DNA from: Streptococcus salivarius
GTDB taxonomy: Bacteria > Bacillota > Bacilli > Lactobacillales > Streptococcaceae
DNA: 64,000 nt
Assembly (NCBI RefSeq): GCF_009738225.1
Contig: NZ_CP018187.1
Coordinates: forward strand, 1,436,501 to 1,500,500
Direction: 5' to 3'
The notes beneath the pieces were generated by a model. That model made no database searches and had not been told where the DNA came from. It saw only the letters and a program-made list of their open reading frames with translations. Shown here piece by piece: positions 45,561 to 53,776 of this stretch (its first letter is position 1; every line of letters begins with the position of its first letter). The position numbers and the translations under genes are program-made.

Positions 45561-48500
45561 ATGAAAGTACATTCTAATTTTACTGGACCTAAGTCCAAAA
45601 AACATCTGATTGCATTCTCATGTGCAACTGCCCTTGCTAGCTTTGCTTTTATCGCAAGGCCTGCATTTGCTGAGGAAGCTAAAGTTGACAACTCATCAAA
45701 CCTTGATACGACTGCTGCTACCACTGCCAATGTAGAAACGACATCAGACCTCGTCGAAACTAAGGTTGTCGAAGCACCTGCTACTACTGAAAAGGCAGCC
45801 AGCACTGAAAGCACTACAAATGTCTCAGAACAAGCCACAACTTCTACAGCAAGTTCTGAAACTGCCAGTGAAACAGCTTCAACAACTGCAAGCGAAAGTC
45901 AAGCACCTGCAGAATCGGCCTCAGGCCAAACACGCGAAGCTGTAACTACAGACCGAGCTACCAATGAGGCTACATCAGCTAACGAAACTTCAAACAGCGA
46001 AACCAATGTCACTGGTGGTCAATACTATAGTGATGCATATGGTCACTGGCATTATAAAGATGCTAGTGGTAAAGACCTGACTGGACCACAAACTATTGAT
46101 GGCGTTAAGGTCTACTTTAGAGATAGTGGTGTTCAGGTTAAAGGGGAATTTGCCTGGGACGGTCACTATTATGACAAAGATTCTGGTGCTCTTGTTACCA
46201 ATAACTATGTAATTAACTATAATGATTTTCCCATAACTAACTCCTACGTAGACGAAAATGGAAATAAGGTAATTGGTTCCAAAGAAATTAATGGGGTTTG
46301 GAATTACTTCGATTATAATGGCAGACAATTAAAAGACAGATTTGATCCTAATGGACGTTATTATGATAAAGATGGGAAATTAACTGACTTAGGGATTAAC
46401 CGCTACTTCCAAATTTCCAATCATTGGTACTATATTGGAAGTGAGGGGAAAATCTTAAAAGGACCGCAAACGATTGATGGTATCAAAGTTTTCTTTGATG
46501 AAGATGGTAAACAGGTTAAAGGAAATTTTGCTAAAGACAATCATTATTACGATAAAGATTCCGGTGAGCTTGTTACTAATAATTACGCAAACATTTATAG
46601 TAGCACCTATTACTTAGACGAAAATGGTTATAAAGTAACTGGCCACAAAGAAATTAACGGAATCTGGAATTATTTTGATAACTATGGTGAACAAGTTAAG
46701 GATAGATTTGCTCCTAATGGCTATTATTACGACAAGGAGGGTAAACAAGTTGATTTTGGTACTAACCGCTATTTCGAACTAGATGGCAAATGGTATTACG
46801 CAGGAAATGATGGTGCTATCCTAAAAGGAGCTCAAACCATTGATGGTGTTCAGGTCTATTTTGATAGCGATGGAAGACAAATTAAGGGGAAATTTGTTCG
46901 AGATTCCTCAGATTATAAATATCGCTACTATGATAAAGACTCCGGTGCTCTTGTTAAAAGCCAATACATTATAGATTATAATAAGAACACACAAAAATAT
47001 GAACGTTACTATGTAGATGAGAATGGTATACGTGTTTCTGGACCACAAACAATCAGTGGTGCCTCCGTATACTTCAGCAATTATGATGGTCATCAACTTT
47101 TTAATGATTTTGGTGACGGTCACTACTATAACCATTATGGTAACTTTACAGACCTTGGTACTAACCGTTATGTTCAAATTGGAGAGAATTGGTACTATGT
47201 TGGTAATGATGGAAAAATTTTGACTGGTGAACAGACCATTGATAATGCTCATGTTTATTTTGATCGTAGCGGTAAACAGGTCAAAGGTGGGTTTGATAAC
47301 AATCAACAGTTCCACGACAAAGACTCTGGTAATCTAGTTACTAACAGGTTTGTCACATCAAATGGTAAGATTTACTTTATTGGTTCTGACAGCAGAGCTG
47401 TCAAAGGTGCTACTGTAATTGATAATATCGAGTATCTCTTCGACAAAAATACCGGTGAACAAATTAAAGGTGGGTTTGTTGATTACTCTGACAAACTAAT
47501 TAGTAAAGAGAATTACAATTATAATAATGATCCTGTTAAATTCTACGAAAAAGATACAGGAGCCCTTGTTAAAGATAAGTACTTTACAGTCAACGGTAAG
47601 TGGTATTATTCAGATAATAAAGGAAAGATTTTAAAAGGTCCACAAACTGTCCATGGCGTACAAGTTTACTTTGACCGTTACAATGGACAACAAATTAAAG
47701 GTACATTTGCCGATGATGGCTACTTCTACGACAAAAATTCTGGTGCTAAAGTAGATTTAGGAACAAGCCGCTATGTCCAAGTTAACGATAATTGGTACTA
47801 TATTGGCAATGATGGGAAAACATTAAAAGGTGATAAAACTATCGATGGTATTCAAGTTCATTTTGACACTAAGACAGGGCAACAAATTAAAGGTGGATTT
47901 GCTGACAAAGATGGTAAACTAGTCATAAAAGAAAAATATCATCTATCTGGCACTCCTATGAGATACTATGATAAAGACTCTGGTGCTCTTGTAAAAGATC
48001 AATACTTCAGCCATGATGGTAAATGGTACTATGCAGATGCGGAAGGAAATATCCTTAAAGGCTCACAAACTATTGATGGGGTGCAGGTTTATTTTGACTC
48101 TTATGGAGTACAAGCTAAAGACGCAATCGCAGAAGGTTACTACTACGATAAAGACTCTGGTGCTCGTCACGAAGTTCCTCGTAATCAATTCATCAAAGCC
48201 GATGGCAAACTATACTACTTTGATAGCGAAAAACAGTATTCTAACTACCGAACAATAAATGGTAAACGATACTATATTAAAGACGATGGAGAAGTCTTGA
48301 GAGGTTCTTTTGATCGTTATGACAATCCTCCTTACTTCGATGATGAAACAGGTGCTGCTGTCGAAAAACCTGGCTTTATTAAGTCTGGTGATAATTGGTA
48401 CTACGTAGACGAAAAAGGAAATAAAGCTTCAGGTCTTAAAGAAATCGACGGAAAATTATATTACTTTTCTTACAATCCTACCAATAAATATGAAACCCAC

Positions 48501-48881
48501 AAACAAATTCGTGGCGCTTTAGGAAAACCGAATTGGTTCTTCTATTCTTATAATACTGATACAAAAAAACCAGAAGACAATCCAGCCTACTACTTTGACG
48601 CTGAAACAGGTGCTGCTGTAACTAATCAATTCGTTAATTGGAAGGGCAACTGGTACTACTTTAGTAACGATGGTAAGGCCCTTCTCTTTGATCAAGTCAT
48701 CAATGGTCAACACCTTTACTTTAATTATGAAGGTAAACAAGTGAAGGGTAATTTCGTTACAGACTACAAGGGAACTCGTTACTATGATGAAAACTCTGGT
48801 GAGCTCGTCACCAACCAAACACGTACCATCAATGGTGTGACTTATCACTTTGATGAAAATGGACGTACAAATCAATTGTAA
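45561..48881 (+). CDS. Secreted glucan-binding repeat protein, no catalytic domain (1106 aa)
   Basis: It has the second signal type and the linker with TREAVTTDRATNE. About 14 repeats follow (GHYYDKDSGALVTNNYV and similar). Two near-copies of an unusual unit, EINGVWNYFDYNG and EINGIWNYFDNYG, show internal duplication. The last ~100 residues (AAVTNQFVNWKGNWYYF...NQTRTINGVTYHFDENG) are almost identical to the end of the protein at 49265, suggesting gene conversion. No catalytic motif or LPXTG is present. Confidence 0.87.
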   Translation: MKVHSNFTGPKSKKHLIAFSCATALASFAFIARPAFAEEAKVDNSSNLDTTAATTANVETTSDLVETKVVEAPATTEKAASTESTTNVSEQATTSTASSETASETASTTASESQAPAESASGQTREAVTTDRATNEATSANETSNSETNVTGGQYYSDAYGHWHYKDASGKDLTGPQTIDGVKVYFRDSGVQVKGEFAWDGHYYDKDSGALVTNNYVINYNDFPITNSYVDENGNKVIGSKEINGVWNYFDYNGRQLKDRFDPNGRYYDKDGKLTDLGINRYFQISNHWYYIGSEGKILKGPQTIDGIKVFFDEDGKQVKGNFAKDNHYYDKDSGELVTNNYANIYSSTYYLDENGYKVTGHKEINGIWNYFDNYGEQVKDRFAPNGYYYDKEGKQVDFGTNRYFELDGKWYYAGNDGAILKGAQTIDGVQVYFDSDGRQIKGKFVRDSSDYKYRYYDKDSGALVKSQYIIDYNKNTQKYERYYVDENGIRVSGPQTISGASVYFSNYDGHQLFNDFGDGHYYNHYGNFTDLGTNRYVQIGENWYYVGNDGKILTGEQTIDNAHVYFDRSGKQVKGGFDNNQQFHDKDSGNLVTNRFVTSNGKIYFIGSDSRAVKGATVIDNIEYLFDKNTGEQIKGGFVDYSDKLISKENYNYNNDPVKFYEKDTGALVKDKYFTVNGKWYYSDNKGKILKGPQTVHGVQVYFDRYNGQQIKGTFADDGYFYDKNSGAKVDLGTSRYVQVNDNWYYIGNDGKTLKGDKTIDGIQVHFDTKTGQQIKGGFADKDGKLVIKEKYHLSGTPMRYYDKDSGALVKDQYFSHDGKWYYADAEGNILKGSQTIDGVQVYFDSYGVQAKDAIAEGYYYDKDSGARHEVPRNQFIKADGKLYYFDSEKQYSNYRTINGKRYYIKDDGEVLRGSFDRYDNPPYFDDETGAAVEKPGFIKSGDNWYYVDEKGNKASGLKEIDGKLYYFSYNPTNKYETHKQIRGALGKPNWFFYSYNTDTKKPEDNPAYYFDAETGAAVTNQFVNWKGNWYYFSNDGKALLFDQVINGQHLYFNYEGKQVKGNFVTDYKGTRYYDENSGELVTNQTRTINGVTYHFDENGRTNQL

Positions 48882-48929
48882 GATAAGTCAGGAAATCGAC
48901 TAAAATTATTCTTATAAGACATCTATACT

Positions 48930-48959
48930 AAGGAAGTTGATTAATTTCAACTTCCTTTT
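48930..48959 (+). terminator. Terminator of the 45561 gene
   Basis: AAGGAAGTTGA pairs with TCAACTTCCTT, ending in TTTT, 48 nt after the stop. Confidence 0.75.
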
Positions 48960-48988
48960 AAAAATCCAAGAAAATAATTTTTGTCTAC

Positions 48989-49021
48989 TTTAAGCAAACT
49001 TTAGGATTTGATTTATATACT
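48989..49021 (+). promoter_or_regulatory. CiaR-type promoter of csRNA copy 5
   Basis: TTTAAG (48989-48994), N5, TTTAGG (49000-49005), 10 nt, TATACT (49016-49021). Confidence 0.75.
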
Positions 49022-49027
49022 ATAACT

Positions 49028-49088
49028 ATCCTAAAACTTTTCTTTTTCATAATCTCCTAAATTCAGGGCTCAGGTCCTGGATTTTTTT
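49028..49088 (+). ncRNA. csRNA-like small RNA, copy 5
   Basis: Same layout with TTTTTCATAATCTCCT. The terminator arm AATTCAGG pairs with CCTGGATT through one G-U pair, followed by T7. Confidence 0.77.
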
Positions 49089-49188
49089 GTTTTTTATGAA
49101 TCCTGGATTTAGTAAGAACTGGCAACATCTCACTTAATATTCATAAAAAAGCATACTTTTCTTTTTTGTCTACTCCTTTTCACATTAT

Positions 49189-49240
49189 AAGAAAGCCTTT
49201 TCATTTTAATCTTGAAAAGGCTTTCTTATTGTCTTATAAT
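49189..49240 (+). promoter_or_regulatory. Perfect 15-bp inverted repeat overlapping the promoter of the 49265 gene
   Basis: AAGAAAGCCTTTTCA (49189-49203) and TGAAAAGGCTTTCTT (49213-49227) pair perfectly. The right arm contains the -35 TTGAAA (49212-49217); TATAAT is at 49235-49240, 17 nt later. It could be an operator, or a terminator whose right arm is reused as a promoter. Confidence 0.55.
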
Positions 49241-49264
49241 ATAAATTAAAAGGGGGTATTTATT

Positions 49265-51790
49265 ATGGAAAAAAATGATAAGGCCAAAAAAAACGCATCT
49301 AAAAAGTATCTGATTGCGTTTTCATGTGCATCTGCTCTTGCTAGTTTTGCACTTATTGCCGGAGCTGCTTTTGCGGATGAAGTAACTGCTAGTGAAACAC
49401 TCAAGAATGACACGACAGCAAGTGTTACTGCCAATCTTGAAACAACAGCAGATTTAGTTGAAACAAAGGGAATTGAGGCTACTGCTTCTGCTGAAAGTTC
49501 AACAGTTGCTCCAGAGTTAGCAAGTTCGGAAAACGCTAGAGAAAGGGCTTCAGCAAGCACTAATGAAAGTCAATCACCTACTGAAACAGCTAACGTTGAA
49601 GCACACACAGCTTCAACAAGAGACAGTACCACTAGTGAAACAACTGCGACAACTCCTGTTATCAATGAGGACTTAAACGTTACAGGCGGTCAATATTACA
49701 GCGACCAAAACGGCAAATGGCATTACAGAGATGCCAATGGTAAGGATCTGACTGGACCACAAACCATAGATGGGGTTCAAGTCTATTTCGATAAAGAAAA
49801 TGGCATACAAGCTAAAGGCGTTTTTGCTAAAGACCCTAATGATGCTAAAAAACTAAATTTCTATGATAAAGATTCTGGTGCTCTTCTCAAAAATCAATTT
49901 ATCGTTGCCTACAGCAACGATACAAAACAATATGAACGCTATTATCTAGATGATAAAGGGAATCCCGTGTATGGTGAGTATCGAATTAATCGTCGATCAT
50001 CCTACTTTGACGATAAATTTGGGACTCAAATCATTGATCGCTTTGCTCCTAATGGACACTTTTACGATCAGGATGGTGTTTTCGTCAATTTAGGTACCAA
50101 CCGCTTTGTTGAAATCAAAGGAAAATGCTACTATCTCAATGATAGAGGACAAATTATAAAGGGCAACCATATCATCAATGGAGCTCAGGTCTATTTCGAT
50201 GAAAATGGTGTTCAAATAAAAGGGAATTTTGACAAGGATAACCGCTATTATGATGAACACACTGGTAAGCTAGTAAGCAACCGATTCGTAACAGTCAACG
50301 ATAAGAGCTACTTCGTTGGCGCAAAAGGTGTAGCCATGAAGGGTGCTACTCGTATTGATGGTAAAGAGTACTACTTCGATAAAAAGACAGGTGCCCAAGT
50401 GAAAGGTGACTTCGGAGGTAATGGTAAATACTACGATGCCTCAACTGGTGCACTTGTAACCAACCGTTATGTCAATGTAGATAAATATTGGTACTATGTT
50501 GATGCTGAGGGCAAACCATTAAAAGGTTCACAAACCATAAATAATGTTCCTGTCTACTTTGATTCTTATTATGGGCGACAAGTTAAAGGTGATTTTGGAG
50601 ACGACGGTTACTACTATGATAAAGACTCTGGTGCGAGAATTACACTCGAAAAAAATCGTTACCATAATATTAATAACCATTGGTATTATGTCGGTTCAAA
50701 TGGCAAAATCCTTAAAGGCGACCACATCATCAATGGTGCTCAAGTGCATTTCGACAGGGTATTTGGAATACAAGCTAAAGATGACTTTGTAGATGAAGAT
50801 GGCATTAATGTTCTCTATGATAGCTTTGTTGTCTTTGGTAACCCAGTTAAGTATTATGACAAGGATACTGGTGAACTTGTTAAGGGGCGTTACTTTACAA
50901 CTCGAGGCAAATGGTTCTATGCAGACAAGCAAGGCAATATTCTAAAAGGTGCCCATACCATTGATGGTGTTCCTGTCTACTTTGACGACCACCTCGGAAC
51001 ACAATTCAAAAACGTAGTTAAAAATGGCCACTACTATGATAAGGATACCGGTGAACAGAAGGATGTCCCACGGAACCAATTTGTTCATGTTGATAATGGT
51101 CTCTTCTATTATGATAAAGATGGAAAACCACTTTCTGATTCTCATACCATTAATGGTGTAACCTATTCGTTCTATGAAGATGGACAAGCCCGTCGAGGTA
51201 CTTTTGGACCTTACGGTTCAGGACCTTTCTATGATAAAGTTACTGGAGCCGCAGTCAGAGAAAAAGGATTCCATCAAGTAGGTGGCGATTGGTACTATAC
51301 TGACGAAAATGGTAATAAACTTCTCGGTCTTCAAGAAATCGATGGGAAACTCTATTATCTCGATAATACAGAGTCTACAAGCTTAGTTACTGGTTATCTC
51401 GCAAAAGATAAAGTGCTTAGTCCTGAGCAAAAAGAGTCTACTAGATATCCTCGGACATCTAGTAGTACTATCATCGAACCTAAAATCCACAGTTACTACT
51501 ACTTCGATGCTGAAACAGGTGCTGCGGTAACTAACCAATTCGTTAATTGGAAGGGCAACTGGTACTACTTCGGTAAGGATGGTAAGGCCCTCCTCTTTGA
51601 TCAAGTCATCAATGGTCAACACCTCTACTTCGATTATGAAGGTAAACAAGTGAAGGGCGATTTCGTTACAGACTACAAGGGTACTCGTTTTTACGATGAA
51701 AACTCTGGTGAGCTCGTCACCAACCAAACACGTACCATTAATGGTGTGACTTATCACTTTGATGAAAATGGACGTGCAAAGCAATTGTAA
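49265..51790 (+). CDS. Secreted glucan-binding repeat protein, no catalytic domain (841 aa)
   Basis: The second signal type in a diverged form (KKYLIAFSCASALASF, AGAAFADEV) begins MEKNDKAKKN. A short Ser/Thr/Glu linker runs to about 135, followed by about ten repeats (GKWHYRDANGKDLTGPQTID, FYDKDSGAL). The C-terminal ~100 residues match the 45561 protein almost exactly. Its promoter differs from the three preceding genes and has no cre-like site that I could see. Last repeat protein of the island. Confidence 0.87.
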   Translation: MEKNDKAKKNASKKYLIAFSCASALASFALIAGAAFADEVTASETLKNDTTASVTANLETTADLVETKGIEATASAESSTVAPELASSENARERASASTNESQSPTETANVEAHTASTRDSTTSETTATTPVINEDLNVTGGQYYSDQNGKWHYRDANGKDLTGPQTIDGVQVYFDKENGIQAKGVFAKDPNDAKKLNFYDKDSGALLKNQFIVAYSNDTKQYERYYLDDKGNPVYGEYRINRRSSYFDDKFGTQIIDRFAPNGHFYDQDGVFVNLGTNRFVEIKGKCYYLNDRGQIIKGNHIINGAQVYFDENGVQIKGNFDKDNRYYDEHTGKLVSNRFVTVNDKSYFVGAKGVAMKGATRIDGKEYYFDKKTGAQVKGDFGGNGKYYDASTGALVTNRYVNVDKYWYYVDAEGKPLKGSQTINNVPVYFDSYYGRQVKGDFGDDGYYYDKDSGARITLEKNRYHNINNHWYYVGSNGKILKGDHIINGAQVHFDRVFGIQAKDDFVDEDGINVLYDSFVVFGNPVKYYDKDTGELVKGRYFTTRGKWFYADKQGNILKGAHTIDGVPVYFDDHLGTQFKNVVKNGHYYDKDTGEQKDVPRNQFVHVDNGLFYYDKDGKPLSDSHTINGVTYSFYEDGQARRGTFGPYGSGPFYDKVTGAAVREKGFHQVGGDWYYTDENGNKLLGLQEIDGKLYYLDNTESTSLVTGYLAKDKVLSPEQKESTRYPRTSSSTIIEPKIHSYYYFDAETGAAVTNQFVNWKGNWYYFGKDGKALLFDQVINGQHLYFDYEGKQVKGDFVTDYKGTRFYDENSGELVTNQTRTINGVTYHFDENGRAKQL

Positions 51791-51845
51791 GATAAGTCCG
51801 CAAATCGACTAAAATTATTCTCATTCGTCATACAGATAAACGACA

Positions 51846-51886
51846 AACAAAAAGTCCAAATCAAACTATTGATTTGGGCTTTTTGT
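51846..51886. terminator. Bidirectional terminator between 49265 gene and the HTH gene
   Basis: AAAAAGTCCAAATCAA pairs with TTGATTTGGGCTTTTT (one G-U), with T runs for both convergent genes. Confidence 0.85.
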
Positions 51887-51901
51887 TAGGTAAAGAATTT
51901 A

Positions 51902-52912
51902 TTAGTCCTTTTTCAGTCTTTTTAGGTGTTTATAGAGACCGAAGGCACGATCCAGTTGCATAGATTCGATAGGACGTTTGCCCTTGATATAGAGATTTCC
52001 ATTGGTCGCATTCATCAACCCTGTCTTAGAAATGGCATAGCCGGTAATCATGCCACTATAAAGGAATTTTTTCAACTCCTTGACATCTAAAACTCTGCTT
52101 GAAGGTTCAAGAACACCATATTCTGCTTCATAAATATCCACTAGTCTTTTAAACTTATAGGCTGTTTTTATGGACATATCTCCGACATTTCCCTTGGCAT
52201 AATAATGATAGAGATTCTGTGGGCTTAAGTCTGCTGATGCCACCTCTTGACCATTTGGTGAGTAAGGTTGTGATTTAATGAAAGTATTAAGCTTGCCAAT
52301 ATCAATATGGGAGTCGCTAACATTTTCCTTAGGAATAGGGAAGTCATTCCTATCAACAATCTCCCTTCGTCTTATGGTAGCTAATAATTCATAAGGCTCG
52401 ACTCTAAGCCTTTTAGAAAATTTTTCCAAAGTATCAAGCGATACCGTTCCTGTTTGATTGATCAGATTATAGTTGGTTTGAGCCATACCAGATGAGACTA
52501 CAAAGGCTGTCATGCGTTCTCTGACTTCCCCCTCAGCCATATCTTCCGTGATTTCCAACTTCTTGCGAATATTGTGCCACAAGTTCTGGGTGACCTGATC
52601 AGGATCTCTTGGAAACTCAAAACCCTCATGCTGATTATCTCGAGCTAAGAGCTTCCCAAGTGTAATCTTTTTCCCAGTCACCTTGGCCAGACCGTTAGTA
52701 ATGGCTACAATCTTTGGAATATTTCCCTTAGGCTTGTTCATGAAAAGCATCCGAAGGCTTCCTGACGGAATCCTCGTAGCTTCTGAAAGCTCTTTGTAAC
52801 TCTTCTTATCTTTCCAAAATTCCCCCATACGAGCTTTTTCCGCATTTTCCCAGAAAAGCTCCTTAAGGGATTTGGGGGTATTCGGCTCATTCGATAATAG
52901 TCGTTTTGACAT
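51902..52912 (-). CDS. Putative DNA-binding protein with two HTH-like regions (336 aa)
   Basis: Not recognised beyond its fold. Residues 38-62 (SYKELSEATRIPSGSLRMLF) look like a helix-turn-helix. A second XRE-like segment spans about 110-190 (MAQTNYNLINQTGTVSLDTL and KFSKRLRVEPYELL). No membrane segment or signal peptide is seen. The C-terminal third carries KPIESMQLDRAFGL-like repeat-end motifs. AGAGGGAG lies 8 nt before the ATG. It borders the repeat island and converges on it, so it may be a local regulator; that is inference. Confidence 0.6.
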   Translation of the reverse strand: MSKRLLSNEPNTPKSLKELFWENAEKARMGEFWKDKKSYKELSEATRIPSGSLRMLFMNKPKGNIPKIVAITNGLAKVTGKKITLGKLLARDNQHEGFEFPRDPDQVTQNLWHNIRKKLEITEDMAEGEVRERMTAFVVSSGMAQTNYNLINQTGTVSLDTLEKFSKRLRVEPYELLATIRRREIVDRNDFPIPKENVSDSHIDIGKLNTFIKSQPYSPNGQEVASADLSPQNLYHYYAKGNVGDMSIKTAYKFKRLVDIYEAEYGVLEPSSRVLDVKELKKFLYSGMITGYAISKTGLMNATNGNLYIKGKRPIESMQLDRAFGLYKHLKRLKKD

Positions 52913-52956
52913 AATTGTCTCCCTCTAAAATTGCTGTTTAAACTTAGTCCGAGTCT

Positions 52957-52984
52957 ATTATCTCATATTTTTAATAAAAATCAA
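52957..52984 (-). promoter_or_regulatory. Promoter of the HTH gene
   Basis: On the minus strand TTGATT (52979-52984) and GATAAT (52957-52962), 16-nt spacer, 45 nt before the start codon. Confidence 0.5.
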
Positions 52985-53016
52985 ATCAAACCCTAATGGT
53001 ATTGATTTTACTATAT

Positions 53017-53060
53017 AAAAAGGATTTAGCTCCGTTTTACACAGAACTAAATCCCTTGAA
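53017..53060 (-). mobile_element. Scar of an IS3-family element (3' end of orfB)
   Basis: The minus strand reads like the last codons of the intact transposase at 58240, matching K-G-[LF]-S-x-V and then the T/A-K-S end, but with a stop inside. Base identity with the intact copy's end is clear over about 40 nt (CTGTG..AA.AC and CTAAATCCTTT). It lies 33 nt from the truncated end of mprF. Because the segment is self-complementary (GGATTTAG/CTAAATCC) it may also act as a terminator. Confidence 0.6.
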
Positions 53061-53092
53061 GAGGATTATATCATAAATTGGTAAATTATAGC

Positions 53093-53764
53093 CTAAAGCA
53101 TACCCAACCAAAAGAAAAAACTTAATACGCTAGCCCAATCAAGGCCAGAAGCAAATACTAAAGATTTAATTGTCCTTCCACTCAGTTGACTAAAATAGGC
53201 CCATTTTTTTCTGTTTGAAACCAATAAAACAATTGGAAGATATAGACTAGCTCCTAAAAGAGCTGGACAATACTTTTGAACCCCTATTGAAATAGGAAAT
53301 ATAATTATAAAAACTAAACTTAACAGTGCAAACAGTGAGAAAACACTCATAAAAGAAGGTATGACACGAGAAATTCCCTGCATACTTTTTTCAGGTCGTT
53401 CCTCATCTCCATAGAAAGAATATCGTAAACCAACATCCACCAAACCGGCGAAGCCAATCATATTATTCAAGCTATTAATAGTCCAACTTGTCTCTAGTAA
53501 GTAAGATAATTTTTGTTTCTGATTAAGCTCTTTATTTAAGATTTTATCATAGAATATCATAAGTGCAACAGCCATAAAACCAAGCAAAGCTAAACTAATG
53601 ACTTTTATTGGAGAGAGTTCTCCAAAGATTGCTCCAATCTTATCAAACGAAATTGTCTTAAAAAGTCTGATTATCTCTACAATAACCAGACTAGCAATAG
53701 ATAAAAATAGCACAAGTTTGATAAGTCTCTGCCATTTTTTCACGCCATTCAAAATTGTTCTCAC
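53093..53764 (-). pseudogene. mprF: mprF remnant: N-terminal flippase part only (223 of ~850 aa)
   Basis: The protein matches the start of MprF, the membrane protein that makes and flips lysyl-phosphatidylglycerol for resistance to cationic peptides. Seen are GVKKWQRLIK, LLETSWTINSLNNMIGFAGL, VDVGLRYSFY and LDWASVL, with five to six membrane helices. The frame stops after WLGML, where the family continues with more helices and the lysyltransferase domain. An IS scar lies just beyond. Lysinylation is therefore absent from this copy; a lone flippase half is unlikely to work. Confidence 0.75.
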
Positions 53765-53776
53765 AATCTCTTCCTC

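Noticed and set aside
32918..51790. Direct repeats at ~180-220 bp spacing that could suggest CRISPR or satellite DNA
   Set aside because: They are in-frame codons of the 60-75-residue glucan-binding repeats, not short palindromic repeats with spacers.
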